Below, piece after piece: positions 13,222-21,565 of a DNA stretch of 25,028 nucleotides. Within the stretch, counting starts at the first letter, position 1. Each line of letters starts with the position of its first letter. The DNA lies in the NCBI GenBank assembly GCA_900552725.1, contig USAT01000021.1, positions 1 to 25,028 on the forward strand. Direction: 5' to 3'. The notes under the pieces are model-generated. The model had not been told where the DNA came from, ran no database searches, and saw nothing but the letters and a program-made list of their open reading frames with translations. Source of the stretch: an uncultured Eubacteriales bacterium (GTDB lineage Bacteria; Bacillota; Clostridia; Oscillospirales; Oscillospiraceae). The translations under genes and the position numbers were made by a program.

Positions 13222-14439
13222 ATGAAATCGTCTTCCACACCCATCTTCAAGATCCTATCGGCGGTCATTCTGGCGGCGGTGGTGGTCTACTTCGCCGTGC
13301 AGGCGTACCGCTATTTCTCCGACCCCATCAACACCACCCTGGTCTACACCTCCACAGAGGAGATCACCGTGGAGCTGAACGGCTATCTGGTGCGCAGTGA
13401 GGAGACCTTCCACTCCGACGCCGGAACGCTGGGCCACGCCCTGTCCGAGGGCGAGCGTGTGGGCAAGGGTCAGACCCTGGCCATGGCCTATCCCGACAGC
13501 GGCGCGCTGACCCGCGTGGAGCAGCTTGAGGCACTGCATCTGAAACTGGAACAGCTCTCCTTCTCGCTGACCGCCTTTCTGGATCCCGACGCGGCGCTGA
13601 AGCTGGATTCCACCATCTCCGGCGGCATCCTGACCTTGCGGCAGTCCATCGTCGGAGGCGATTACAGCAACGCCGACGAAGAGCTGTCCGCCCTGAAGAG
13701 CGCCGTGCTGAAGCGGGACTACACCACCGGCACCCAGGAGGAGATCGAGGCCGACATCAAGGCCACGGAGCAGTCCATCCGGGAGCTGGAGCAGTCGCTG
13801 AACGGCACAGCCATCACTGCACCGGAGTCCGGCATCTACTCCGCCGCCTGCGACGGCTATGAGACGGTGCTGACGCCGGAATTCCTGAAGGATGACGTGA
13901 CGGCCAGCAAGCTGAACAGCGTCAGGGCCGCCGACAGCAGCGCCGCCAATGTGGGCAAGCTGATCTACGGCGACACCTGGTACTACGCCGCCGTCATCAC
14001 CGACGCCCAGGCCGAGCAGCTCAGTGGCCGCTCCACGGTGACGGTGCGGTTCGCCAAGGGGCTGGACTTCGACCTGAAAATGACCATCGACAGCATCTCC
14101 CGCAGCGAGAACGGCCAGCGGGTGCTGATCCTGCGCAGTGAGAAATACATCGCCCAGACCACCCTGATGCGGCATCAGGCCGCCACGCTGGTGCTGCGCA
14201 CCTATGAAGGGCTGCGGCTGCCCTCCACGGCGCTGCGTGTCAACGAGGACGGCGTCACCGGCGTGTACTGCGTGCTGGGCGTGCGGGCCAAGTTCAAGCC
14301 CGTGCAGGTGGTGTACCAGGGCGACGGCTACATGCTGGTAAAGGATGCCGCGGCGGAGGAGGACTCCACCATGCTGCGCCAGGGTGACCAGGTGATCGTC
14401 ACCTCGGCAGAGCTGTATGACGGCAAGGTAATCGGATAA
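13222..14439 (+). CDS. HlyD-like membrane-anchored protein (efflux adaptor-like)
   Basis: A 405-aa protein with a short cytoplasmic tail, one membrane segment (about residues 9-28) and a large outside part. That part has the order of membrane-fusion proteins: a β-rich lipoyl-like half (ITVELNGYLVRSEETF), a helical coiled-coil stretch (about 90-200, including LEALHLKLEQL and ATEQSIRELEQSL), the second lipoyl-like half (GTAITAPESGIYS) and a β-barrel region (YGDTWYYAAVITDAQAEQL) to the end. No RND or ABC exporter partner is nearby. Its neighbours are yggS, sepF and divIVA, so a role in the cell envelope or division site is possible, but this is context inference. AAGGAG precedes the ATG. Family placement is moderate. 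Confidence 0.82.
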   Translation: MKSSSTPIFKILSAVILAAVVVYFAVQAYRYFSDPINTTLVYTSTEEITVELNGYLVRSEETFHSDAGTLGHALSEGERVGKGQTLAMAYPDSGALTRVEQLEALHLKLEQLSFSLTAFLDPDAALKLDSTISGGILTLRQSIVGGDYSNADEELSALKSAVLKRDYTTGTQEEIEADIKATEQSIRELEQSLNGTAITAPESGIYSAACDGYETVLTPEFLKDDVTASKLNSVRAADSSAANVGKLIYGDTWYYAAVITDAQAEQLSGRSTVTVRFAKGLDFDLKMTIDSISRSENGQRVLILRSEKYIAQTTLMRHQAATLVLRTYEGLRLPSTALRVNEDGVTGVYCVLGVRAKFKPVQVVYQGDGYMLVKDAAAEEDSTMLRQGDQVIVTSAELYDGKVIG

Positions 14440-14468
14440 GCTATTACATAGAAAGGGGATAAACTTCC

Positions 14469-15164
14469 ATGTCTATTGCGGAAAATATCGCACACATCCG
14501 GCAGGAGATCGACGCGGCGGCCCGTGAGACGGGACGTACCGGAAAGGATATCACACTGGTGGGTGCCAGCAAGATGAACGACGCTGCCCGCTGCCGCGAG
14601 GCCATCGCCGCCGGGATCGACGCCTTGGGCGAGAACCGGGTGCAGGAGATGACGGAAAAGCTGAAGGACAACGCCTATGACGGCGCGCCGCTGCACTTCA
14701 TCGGCCATCTGCAGCGCAACAAGGTGAAGCAGGTGGTGGGCAAGGCGGCGCTGATCCAGTCGGTGGGCTCCCGCGAGCTGCTGGACGAGATCGAAAAGGT
14801 GGCCGCCAGAATGGAGCTGACCCAGGACATCCTGCTGGAGGTCAACATCGGCGGCGAGGAGGCAAAATCCGGTTTTGCCCCGGAAGAGCTGGCCCAGGCG
14901 GCGGCTTATGCCAAGGAATTGGCCCATGTCCGGGTGCGGGGCCTGATGACGATACCACCCGTTGCGGTGGAAAAAGGCGGCAGCATACCATATTTTGAGA
15001 AAGTTTACCGTCTTTTTGTTGACATAAGCCGAGAAATGTACGATAATAAGTGGGAATATATCTCCATGGGCATGAGCGACGACTATGCCGATGCCGTCCG
15101 CTGCGGCGCCAACATGGTGCGTGTGGGCTCGGCCATTTTCGGCGCGCGGAATTACAACAAATAA
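14469..15164 (+). CDS. yggS: PLP homeostasis protein (YggS/YlmE/PLPBP family)
   Basis: Single-domain pyridoxal-phosphate-binding TIM-barrel protein, 231 aa, that buffers PLP and affects amino-acid and B6 homeostasis. The Schiff-base lysine is K35 in LVGASK. Other family motifs are GENRVQEM, LHFIGHLQRNKVKQVV, LEVNIGGEEAKSGF, VRGLMTIPP and the phosphate-binding SMGMSDDYADAVRCGANMVR and VGSAIFG near the end. AAAGGGG lies upstream of the ATG. It precedes sepF by 25 nt; ylmE next to sepF (ylmF) is the standard Gram-positive order of the division cluster. Confidence 0.96.
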   Translation: MSIAENIAHIRQEIDAAARETGRTGKDITLVGASKMNDAARCREAIAAGIDALGENRVQEMTEKLKDNAYDGAPLHFIGHLQRNKVKQVVGKAALIQSVGSRELLDEIEKVAARMELTQDILLEVNIGGEEAKSGFAPEELAQAAAYAKELAHVRVRGLMTIPPVAVEKGGSIPYFEKVYRLFVDISREMYDNKWEYISMGMSDDYADAVRCGANMVRVGSAIFGARNYNK

Positions 15165-15189
15165 TATATACGACTGGGAGGCTTTCACA

Positions 15190-15648
15190 ATGGGTTTCAT
15201 GGACGAGATCAAGAAGATCATTCACCCGTATGACGACGAGGATTACGATTACGAGGACGAAGAGCTGGAACAGCCCGAGCGCAGCGACAGCCGCAATATC
15301 TTTGAGGATCGCCGCGAGGAGCGCAAGCAGCCGGAGGATCGCCACAACAAGGTGGTGAACATCCACGCCACCGCCGCGCTGAAGGTGGTGCTGGTCAAGC
15401 CCGAACGGTTCGAGAACGCCAGTGAGATCGCCGACCATCTGCGGGAAAAGCGCACGGTGGTGATGAATCTGGAGTCCACCAACAAGGATGTGGCCCGCCG
15501 CCTGATCGACTTCCTGTCCGGCGTGGCCTACGCCGGCGACGGCAAGATCAAGAAGGTGGCCGCCAACACCTATATCATCACGCCCTACAGCGTGGATATC
15601 ATGGGCGATCTGATCGACGAGCTGGAAAACAACGGCCTGTATCTGTAA
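15190..15648 (+). CDS. sepF: Cell division protein SepF
   Basis: FtsZ-membrane tether, 152 aa. The N-terminus (MGFMDEIKKIIHP) is the short amphipathic membrane-binding helix. An acidic, disordered linker (about 14-55, rich in D, E and R) follows, then the compact SepF core (about 64-152) with VVLVKPERFENASEIADHL, VVMNLESTNKDVARRLIDFL, AYAGDGKIKKV and TYIITP. I use the ATG at 15190, which has GGGAGG upstream and gives the normal family N-terminus, rather than in-frame codons inside yggS. It sits between yggS and divIVA. Confidence 0.95.
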   Translation: MGFMDEIKKIIHPYDDEDYDYEDEELEQPERSDSRNIFEDRREERKQPEDRHNKVVNIHATAALKVVLVKPERFENASEIADHLREKRTVVMNLESTNKDVARRLIDFLSGVAYAGDGKIKKVAANTYIITPYSVDIMGDLIDELENNGLYL

Positions 15649-15679
15649 GCAGGCATGAGAGAAACGGGAGGGATATACC

Positions 15680-16339
15680 ATGTTGACACCGCAGGAAGTT
15701 TCTGAAAAAGTATTTCCCAAATCCTCCGGCTTTGGCAGCGGCTATGCCATGGGCGCCGTGGATGAATTCCTGGACGCGCTGACCGAGGATTATACGGCAC
15801 TGTATAAGGAGAACGTGACGCTGAAGGCCAAGCTGAAGATCCTGGCCGAAAAGGTAGAGGAATACCGCGCCACCGAGGACGCCATGCGCTCCACCCTGCT
15901 GACGGCCCAGAAGATGGCCGCCAAGCTGGTGCAGGAGGCCCAGACGGAGAAGGACAACATGCTGAAGGAGGCCCGGGAGCAGCACGCCGCCCAGTTGGCC
16001 CAGCTGGAAAAGGACAAGCAGGAGGCCGAGGACAAGCTGGTGATGGCCAAGCAGAGTCTGGTGGACTTCGTCCGCCACGGCAGCGAGCTGTGCGCCCAGC
16101 AGCAGGAGTTCCTGAACTCTCTGCCGGAGATGCAGCTGTCCGCCGAGGAATCGCCCGCCGCCAGCCCCGTGGCGGATATCCAGCAGGATATCATGCACCA
16201 CATGGACGCTATGGAGACCGCTGCCGCCGAACCGGAGGAGCCCGCCGTGAAGGACGTGCCCGCCGGCTCCGCCATCCCCAACGACTTCAAGCTGAGCCTG
16301 GACGAGCTGAAGTTCGGCCGCAACTATACCGGCGAATAA
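15680..16339 (+). CDS. divIVA: DivIVA-domain protein
   Basis: Coiled-coil polar/septal scaffold, 219 aa. The N-terminal DivIVA domain is at about 1-60: MLTPQEVSEKVFPKS, then GYAMGAVDEFLDALTEDYTALYKENVTLK. A long coiled coil follows (about 55-140, rich in K, E, Q and A, with RSTLLTAQKMAAKLVQEAQ). The C-terminal third is acidic and proline/alanine-rich, ending in a short conserved-looking tail DELKFGRNY. It recognises curved membrane and recruits other division proteins in relatives. GGGAGG precedes the start. It is the last gene of the yggS-sepF-divIVA run, with a strong terminator 5 nt after the stop. Confidence 0.93.
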   Translation: MLTPQEVSEKVFPKSSGFGSGYAMGAVDEFLDALTEDYTALYKENVTLKAKLKILAEKVEEYRATEDAMRSTLLTAQKMAAKLVQEAQTEKDNMLKEAREQHAAQLAQLEKDKQEAEDKLVMAKQSLVDFVRHGSELCAQQQEFLNSLPEMQLSAEESPAASPVADIQQDIMHHMDAMETAAAEPEEPAVKDVPAGSAIPNDFKLSLDELKFGRNYTGE

Positions 16340-16344
16340 CACGC

Positions 16345-16374
16345 AAAAAAGCGGCCTTGACGGGCCGCTTTTTT
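16345..16374 (+). terminator. Rho-independent terminator after divIVA
   Basis: A 12-bp perfect stem (16345-16356 with 16363-16374), six-base loop and T6 tail. It is A-tract/T-tract symmetric. The next gene begins only 28 nt later, so that gene depends on read-through or on a promoter overlapping the hairpin; I see no clear one. Confidence 0.9.
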
Positions 16375-16402
16375 ACCATCGATCAATAAGGAGAGGGAAG
16401 CC

Positions 16403-17278
16403 ATGAGCGAGAGACCCATCATTGCCCTGCTGTACGACTTTGATAAGACCCTGTGCACCACCGATATGGAGGACTATACCTTCATTCCCAGCCTGGGCTA
16501 TACCCCGGCGGAGTTCTGGCAGAAGGCCAACAATTTCGGCTGGGAGAATCAGATGGACGGCCTGCTGGCCTATATGTACACCATGATCGAGGAGTGCCGG
16601 GCCCAGGGCATGACGCTGAACCGGGACTATCTGGTGCAGTGCGGAAAGGGCATCCAGCTGTTTCCCGGCGTGCGGGAATGGTTCGACCGGATCGACGCCT
16701 TCGGCGACAGCCTGGGGGTGACGGTGGAGCACTATGTGCTGTCCTCGGGTCTGAAGGAGATCATCGAGGGCAGCGGCATCGCCCACCACTTCAAGAAGAT
16801 CTACGCCTGCGAGTTCTACTATCGGGACGGGGCCGCCTGCTGGCCCAAGCTGGACGTCAACTTCACCAACAAGACCCAGTTCGTCTACCGCATCAACAAG
16901 GGCGTGCTGGAGGTCAGCGAGGATCGGAAGCTGAACGACTCCATGCCCGACGACAGCAAGCGGGTGCCCTTCACCAACATGATCTATGTGGGCGACGGCC
17001 TTTCCGACGTGCCCTGTATGAAGATGATGCGCTCCTACGGCGGTCAGGCCATCGCCGTGTATCAGGAGAGCAACCGCACCGGCGTGGAGGAGCTGCTGGC
17101 CAAGGGCCGGGTGGACTTCATTTTCCCTGCCGATTATCGGGCGGGAACGGGGCTGGATCTGACGGTGCAGAACATCATCCGGAAGATGGCCATCTGCGAC
17201 GCACTGACGGCGGAGAACGCCGCCCAGATGCGCTCCATCGGCCAGGTGGAGCTGGCCTACCAGGAAACACTGTTTTAA
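16403..17278 (+). CDS. HAD-superfamily hydrolase (phosphatase-like)
   Basis: A 291-aa haloacid-dehalogenase-type enzyme. Motif I is DFDKTL (nucleophile D12, acid/base D14). Motif II is the serine in HYVLSSGLKEII. A lysine for motif III lies in the region before the end of the fold, and motif IV is GDGLSD (D198, D202), which binds Mg2+. The cap segment after motif I is helical (FIPSLGYTPAEFWQKAN). Closest in style to phosphoserine-phosphatase-like HADs; the substrate is unknown. AAGGAGAGG precedes the ATG. It follows the divIVA terminator by 28 nt and converges on nudC, sharing a bidirectional terminator. Confidence 0.88.
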   Translation: MSERPIIALLYDFDKTLCTTDMEDYTFIPSLGYTPAEFWQKANNFGWENQMDGLLAYMYTMIEECRAQGMTLNRDYLVQCGKGIQLFPGVREWFDRIDAFGDSLGVTVEHYVLSSGLKEIIEGSGIAHHFKKIYACEFYYRDGAACWPKLDVNFTNKTQFVYRINKGVLEVSEDRKLNDSMPDDSKRVPFTNMIYVGDGLSDVPCMKMMRSYGGQAIAVYQESNRTGVEELLAKGRVDFIFPADYRAGTGLDLTVQNIIRKMAICDALTAENAAQMRSIGQVELAYQETLF

Positions 17279-17279
17279 A

Positions 17280-17310
17280 AAATGCGCCGTCCCGCCGGGA
17301 CGGCGCATTT
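17280..17310. terminator. Bidirectional terminator between HAD gene and nudC
   Basis: A 14-bp perfect stem (17280-17293 with 17297-17310) and 3-base loop, with A residues on the left and T on the right, so it can stop transcription from either side. It lies immediately after the HAD stop and ends 3 nt before the nudC stop. Confidence 0.85.
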
Positions 17311-17312
17311 GC

Positions 17313-18131
17313 TTATGCCAGGCCCAGCCGGAACCGCTCGATCATCTCGGCGGTCAGGCTGATGTCATTTTCCCGGCTGGGGATCTCCTCGCGGGAGAGC
17401 CACACACCCTCGCACAGCTCGTTGTGGTCGAGGGTGATGTCCGGATCGCCGTCCAGCTCACAGTAAAAGCCGGTCAGCAGCGTGTCGGTAAAGGCCCAGG
17501 GCTGGTTCTTGTAGTACCGCAGGTTTTTCACCTTCACGCCCACCTCCTCCATCACCTCCCGGTGGACGGTGTCCTCCAGCGTCTCGCCGATCTCCACGAA
17601 ACCGGCGATAAGGGCATAGCCCCGGAAGGGGCGGTTGGCATAGCGGGTCAGCAGCAGCTTGTCTCCGTGGGTGACGGCTACGATGACGGCGGGGCAGATC
17701 TTGGGGTACTCGATCTGGCCGCAGGCCGGGCAGACCATGGCCCGCTCGACGTCGCTGACCTTCATCTTATGGCCGCAATGGCCGCAGTACTGCCGCGCGC
17801 CGTACCACCGGTGGAGCTGCACGGCGGTGATGGCGGCGAAGGCCGTCTCCATAGGCCGCACCGACCGGATGCCGCCCACGTCCACATATTCCGCGCCCTC
17901 CGGCACGGCGTCCGGCGTCCGGGCCAGATAGCAGTCCACCCCGTCCAGCGAGAACACATGAAGGGCGTCCTCCGTGGGGATGGCCGTCCCGAACCGGGGG
18001 AGGGCCCAGCCGTCGCCGTCTCTTTGCAGCAGCACCCTCCCCTTGCGGACACACAGGGCGATGTCGTGGGCGTCGGGCTTTCCGATGACATAGGTGCGGT
18101 CAAACCGGTGGGGCGCGATATCCTGTATCAT
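17313..18131 (-). CDS. nudC: NAD+ diphosphatase / decapping-type Nudix hydrolase NudC
   Basis: Zinc-ribbon Nudix hydrolase that cleaves NAD(H) to NMN(H) and AMP and, in characterised relatives, removes NAD caps from RNA. Length 272 aa. The zinc ribbon is C116-C119 (YCGHCG) and C134-C137 (CPACG). The Nudix box runs from G177 through E183, R191 and E195-E196 to V199 (GFVEIGETLEDTVHREVMEE). The NudC-specific motif downstream reads NQPWAF, close to the canonical SQPWPF. I place the start at the ATG at 18131 because GAGGG lies 8 bases upstream; a longer frame to 18185 would run through the promoter. Divergent from uvrC. Confidence 0.94.
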   Translation of the reverse strand: MIQDIAPHRFDRTYVIGKPDAHDIALCVRKGRVLLQRDGDGWALPRFGTAIPTEDALHVFSLDGVDCYLARTPDAVPEGAEYVDVGGIRSVRPMETAFAAITAVQLHRWYGARQYCGHCGHKMKVSDVERAMVCPACGQIEYPKICPAVIVAVTHGDKLLLTRYANRPFRGYALIAGFVEIGETLEDTVHREVMEEVGVKVKNLRYYKNQPWAFTDTLLTGFYCELDGDPDITLDHNELCEGVWLSREEIPSRENDISLTAEMIERFRLGLA

Positions 18132-18163
18132 AAAACGATCCCTCTTTCGTTGCATTTTCTTTG

Positions 18164-18192
18164 ATGGTACCATATCCCACCGCAAAAAGCAA
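18164..18192 (-). promoter_or_regulatory. Predicted promoter of nudC
   Basis: On the minus strand TTGCTT (18187-18192) and TACCAT (18164-18169) are 17 bp apart with a TG extension before the -10. It lies back to back with the uvrC promoter; the two -35 boxes are two bases apart. Confidence 0.5.
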
Positions 18193-18194
18193 CC

Positions 18195-18223
18195 TTGCGG
18201 CCCGGGCGGCGGCGTGCTATACT
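18195..18223 (+). promoter_or_regulatory. Predicted promoter of uvrC
   Basis: TTGCGG (18195-18200) and TATACT (18218-18223) with a 17-bp spacer and an extended TG before the -10, about 30 bp upstream of the uvrC start. Confidence 0.6.
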
Positions 18224-18253
18224 GGGAGCACCATTGGAAGGGGGGACTTTGTC

Positions 18254-20095
18254 ATGACGAAACAGGAGCTGCTGCAGAAGGCGGACAGCCTGCCCCTGTC
18301 CCCGGGCGTGTACATCATGATGGACAAGACGGGACTGGTCATCTATGTGGGCAAGGCGAAAAAGCTGAAAAACCGCGTCAGCCAGTACTTCCAGTCCGGC
18401 AGCGGCCACAACGAAAAGACCCGGATGATGGTGTCCCAGGTGGATCACTTCGACACCATCATGGTGCGCACGGAGTTCGAGGCACTGATCCTGGAGAACT
18501 CCCTGATCAAGCGGCACCAGCCCCGGTACAATATTCTTTTGAAGGACGACAAGGGCTATCCCTTCGTGCGGCTCAACGAAAAAGCGCCCTATCCCCGGTT
18601 CACGCTGGTGAACAAGCCGGAGGAGGACGGTGCCCGGTACTTCGGCCCCTTCGGCGGACGCCACGAGACCCGGGCGGCCCTGCAGGCGGTGTGCGCCGCC
18701 CTGAAGCTGCCCACCTGCAACCGCCAGTTCCCCCGGGACATCGGCAAGGAGCGGCCCTGCCTCAACCACCACATCGGAAAATGCGACGGCTTCTGCTCTC
18801 CCGACGGCCCCGGCCAGGGGGAGTATCAGGCCCGGATGGCCCAGGCGGCGGAGCTGCTGGGCGGCAAGCTGCGGCAGGTAACGGCGGCCCTTCGCCAAGA
18901 GATGGAGCAGGCGGCGGAGAATCTGGAATTTGAAAAGGCCGCCGCCCTCCGGGACCGGATGCAGGCCCTGCAGGTGCTGGGCAAGCAGCAGCAGGTCATT
19001 GCGGGCGTGTGCGCCGACACGGACGTGTGGGGCGTATACACCGGATCGGTGCGGTGCGGCGCGGCGGTGCTGCACATTGAAAACGGCGACCTGCTGGGCC
19101 GCCAGATCGAGATATTCCCCACCGCCGCCGACCAGTCGGAGCCGGAGGTGCTCAGCGCCGTGCTGAGCCAGTACTATCTGGACAAGGCGGTGCTGCCCCG
19201 CGAGATATTGCTGCCGTGTTTGTTTGACGACAGCGACACCTTCGCCGCCCTGCTGACAGGACGGGCGGGCCACAAGGTGACCATCAAGGCCCCTCAGCGG
19301 GGCGAACGCTCCCAGCTGGTGGACATGGCGGCCCAGAATGCCCGCGAGGAGGCCGAGCGCATCACCACGGAGTCGGAGCGGGCAGCCAAGGTGCTGACAG
19401 ACTTACAGACGCTGGCGCAGCTGCCCGCCGTGCCCCGGCGGATGGAGAGCTACGACATCTCCAATCTGGGCAGCGACGACATGGTGGCCTCCATGGTGGT
19501 GTTCGTGGACGGCAAGCCGCTGAAGCGGGACTATCGGAAGTTCGCCATCAAGACCCTTACCGGCCCCGACGACTACGCCGCCATGCAGGAGGTGCTGGAG
19601 CGGCGGTTCGCCCATAAAGACGACGAGAAGTTCCCGCCCCTGCCCGACCTGCTGCTGATCGACGGCGGCCTGGGCCATGTTCACGCCGCCCTGGCGGCGG
19701 AGCGGGCGGCGGGGGTATCCATCCCCATCTTGGGCATGGTGAAGGACGACCGCCACCGCACCCGCGCCCTCATCACCGTGGAGGGCAGCGAGCTGGGCAT
19801 CCAGCAGTCGCCCCACATCTTCACCATGATCGGCCGCATCCAGGAGGAGGTGCACCGCTTCGCCATCACCTTCCAGCGGCAGAAGCACAAGAAGCGCACC
19901 TACCGGGGCAAGCTGGACGGCATCCCCGGCATCGGCGAGGCCCGGAAGCAGGCGCTGCTCAAGCGCTTCGGCACGGTAAAAGCCATCGAAGCCGCGTCGC
20001 TGGACGACCTGCGCAAGCTCCTGCCCGCCCCGGCCGCATCGGCAGTCTACGCCCACCTGCACCCCCAGGAGCCCCCAAAAACACAAAAGGACTGA
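18254..20095 (+). CDS. uvrC: UvrABC excinuclease subunit C
   Basis: Nuclease that makes both incisions in nucleotide-excision repair, 613 aa. The N-terminal GIY-YIG domain (3' incision) has GVY (18-20), YVG (31-33) and R41. The UVR domain that contacts UvrB is EQAAENLEFEKAAALRDRMQ (about 217-236). The RNase-H-like domain (5' incision) contains SYDISNLGSDDMVASMVVF and LLIDGGLGHVHAA. The C-terminal helix-hairpin-helix pair is LDGIPGIGEARKQALLKRFG. The ATG at 18254 is preceded by GGAAGGGGGG. Earlier in-frame codons lie inside the promoter. Its stop overlaps a terminator. No uvrA or uvrB is in the window. Confidence 0.97.
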   Translation: MTKQELLQKADSLPLSPGVYIMMDKTGLVIYVGKAKKLKNRVSQYFQSGSGHNEKTRMMVSQVDHFDTIMVRTEFEALILENSLIKRHQPRYNILLKDDKGYPFVRLNEKAPYPRFTLVNKPEEDGARYFGPFGGRHETRAALQAVCAALKLPTCNRQFPRDIGKERPCLNHHIGKCDGFCSPDGPGQGEYQARMAQAAELLGGKLRQVTAALRQEMEQAAENLEFEKAAALRDRMQALQVLGKQQQVIAGVCADTDVWGVYTGSVRCGAAVLHIENGDLLGRQIEIFPTAADQSEPEVLSAVLSQYYLDKAVLPREILLPCLFDDSDTFAALLTGRAGHKVTIKAPQRGERSQLVDMAAQNAREEAERITTESERAAKVLTDLQTLAQLPAVPRRMESYDISNLGSDDMVASMVVFVDGKPLKRDYRKFAIKTLTGPDDYAAMQEVLERRFAHKDDEKFPPLPDLLLIDGGLGHVHAALAAERAAGVSIPILGMVKDDRHRTRALITVEGSELGIQQSPHIFTMIGRIQEEVHRFAITFQRQKHKKRTYRGKLDGIPGIGEARKQALLKRFGTVKAIEAASLDDLRKLLPAPAASAVYAHLHPQEPPKTQKD

Positions 20096-20115
20096 CCGCC
20101 AGGTCAGTCCTTTTT
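20085..20115. terminator. Bidirectional terminator between uvrC and the yibE/F-type gene
   Basis: A 13-bp perfect stem (20085-20097 with 20102-20114), GCCA loop and T5 tail; the left arm overlaps the last codons and stop of uvrC. The A run on the left makes it usable from the minus strand too. Confidence 0.88.
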
Positions 20116-20128
20116 GATCGCTTTTCTC

Positions 20129-21304
20129 TTACCCCTTCCCCCTCGTCAGGATCACCGAGCTGATCAGTGCCGTCAGCGGCACCGACAGTATCACGCCGAT
20201 GCTGCTGGAGATACTGCTGACCACCTCGATGGTCAGATACGACGAGCTGATCAGCTGATAGGGGCTCAGCCCCAGCGAGTAGAGATAGATGATCAGGGCA
20301 AAGCCGCTGCCCAGGAAGGCCAGGATCAGCGTGTTGGTCATGGTGCCCACCATGTCCCGTCCGATGTTCATGCCGGAGCGGAACAGCTCCCGCGTGTTCC
20401 GGTTCGGCGCCACCGTGTGTACCTCCGTCAGCGCCGAGGCGATGCTCATGGCCACGTCCATCACCGCGCCCAGGGCGCTGATGACGATACCGCCCACCAG
20501 CAGGCCCCGCAGGCCCAGCGGCGTGCCCGTCTGCCGCAGCTGCAGCAGGGGCTCCATATCCGTCAGCCGCAGGCCGTCCACCCGGGCCAGCCCCTGGACC
20601 GCCAGACCGAACAGCAGCGCCAGCGCCGTTCCCGCGATGGTGCCCAGCGTGGCGCACACGGTCTTGCGCTGCACGCCGCCCAGGATCACCATGGTCACCA
20701 CCGTGATGTACGCGCATACCAGAAACACCGTCAGCAGCGTGGGTGCGCCCTTCATCAGCAGCGGGATCAATATCCAGAACAGGCACACCAGCGTCATGGC
20801 CAGCGCCACCAGCGACTTGGCGCCCACCTTGCCGCCCACGGCCACCGTGGCAATCAGGAACATCGCCACGATCACCGCCAGCGCCGGCAGGCGGTTGTAC
20901 TCATACACCGTGGCGACATGGCTGCCGTCGGCATAGGTGGAGATCAGCAGCGTGGCTCCGTCGCCCACCTTCAGCTGTCCGCCGTACAGCGGCCCCACAT
21001 AGCCGTATACCTGCATGATCTCGCCCTTGTACTGGCCGGTTTTCACCTCCGCCAGCAGGATCTGCTCGCCCCGCAGGGCGTTGTCCGCCGCCGGATCGGT
21101 AAACGTGTTGTCCGACAGCACCTCCGTGATCACGGCGTTTTCGTATTCTGCGTATTCCGCGGCGTCGATGGCCGTTTCCTTTTCCGGCGCGGCGATGGCG
21201 CGGACAGCGAGAAACAGCACCAGCGCCGCGGCCAGCACGAGACAGCTGACGCGGTTTTCCCGCCACCATTGACCCGGCGTGGGCAGGGAAGAGCTCTTTT
21301 TCAT
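20129..21304 (-). CDS. YibE/F-family multipass membrane protein
   Basis: A 391-aa integral membrane protein. One N-terminal membrane segment (about 18-38) precedes an extracytoplasmic domain (about 40-135, including NALRGEQILLAEVKTGQYKG and YADGSHVATVYEY). Seven or so hydrophobic helices follow, starting near RLPALAVIVAMFLIATVAVG. The family signature region is GAVMDVAMSIASALTEV followed by SGMNIGRDMVGTMTNTLILAFLG. YibE/F proteins are conserved in Bacillota and Actinomycetota with no established function. The start at 21304 is supported by GGAGG eight bases upstream and by a promoter just behind it; longer frames start inside or beyond that promoter. Converges on uvrC; no operon partner is visible. 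Confidence 0.88.
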   Translation of the reverse strand: MKKSSSLPTPGQWWRENRVSCLVLAAALVLFLAVRAIAAPEKETAIDAAEYAEYENAVITEVLSDNTFTDPAADNALRGEQILLAEVKTGQYKGEIMQVYGYVGPLYGGQLKVGDGATLLISTYADGSHVATVYEYNRLPALAVIVAMFLIATVAVGGKVGAKSLVALAMTLVCLFWILIPLLMKGAPTLLTVFLVCAYITVVTMVILGGVQRKTVCATLGTIAGTALALLFGLAVQGLARVDGLRLTDMEPLLQLRQTGTPLGLRGLLVGGIVISALGAVMDVAMSIASALTEVHTVAPNRNTRELFRSGMNIGRDMVGTMTNTLILAFLGSGFALIIYLYSLGLSPYQLISSSYLTIEVVSSISSSIGVILSVPLTALISSVILTRGKG

Positions 21305-21332
21305 CCGGAAGTCCTCCGTTTTCGTTTTTATC

Positions 21333-21361
21333 AGCATAGCAAGTTCGCCGCCCAATGTCAA
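21333..21361 (-). promoter_or_regulatory. Predicted sigma-A promoter of the yibE/F-type gene
   Basis: On the minus strand a consensus TTGACA (21356-21361) and TATGCT (21333-21338) are separated by exactly 17 bp, ending about 30 bp before the gene start. This fixes the start at 21304, because alternative upstream codons would not be transcribed. Confidence 0.8.
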
Positions 21362-21442
21362 TACCGCGCCGCCGCGGCGCGAAAGCATGATAAAGGTTTT
21401 ACAAAAATGATGATTTTAGGGGTGGCTTTTGCCGGAAGGATA

Positions 21443-21451
21443 TGGTACAAT
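21443..21451 (+). promoter_or_regulatory. Extended -10 promoter, possibly for a leader or small RNA
   Basis: TGGTACAAT: a five-of-six -10 (21446-21451) with the TG extension; the -35 region at 17 bp (21423-21428) is poor. Transcription would start near 21457, about 300 nt before the large gene. Confidence 0.45.
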
Positions 21452-21565
21452 GTAGCCATCAATACGAAAGGTCTGCTCCGGTTTTTGGCACTATCCACAG
21501 TTTGGGACAAGTTTCGCCTGAGATTCGGCACACAGCAAACCCCTCCCGGATATGTGGAACGCCGT

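Noticed and set aside
13023..13400. Plus-strand open frame overlapping the start of the HlyD-like gene
   Set aside because: It crosses several hairpins and then overlaps the real gene out of frame; no ribosome-binding site.
21504..21530. TPP riboswitch suggested by a CTGAGA word
   Set aside because: The rest of the conserved TPP core (the second arm and closing stem) is absent and the downstream gene is not thiamine-related.
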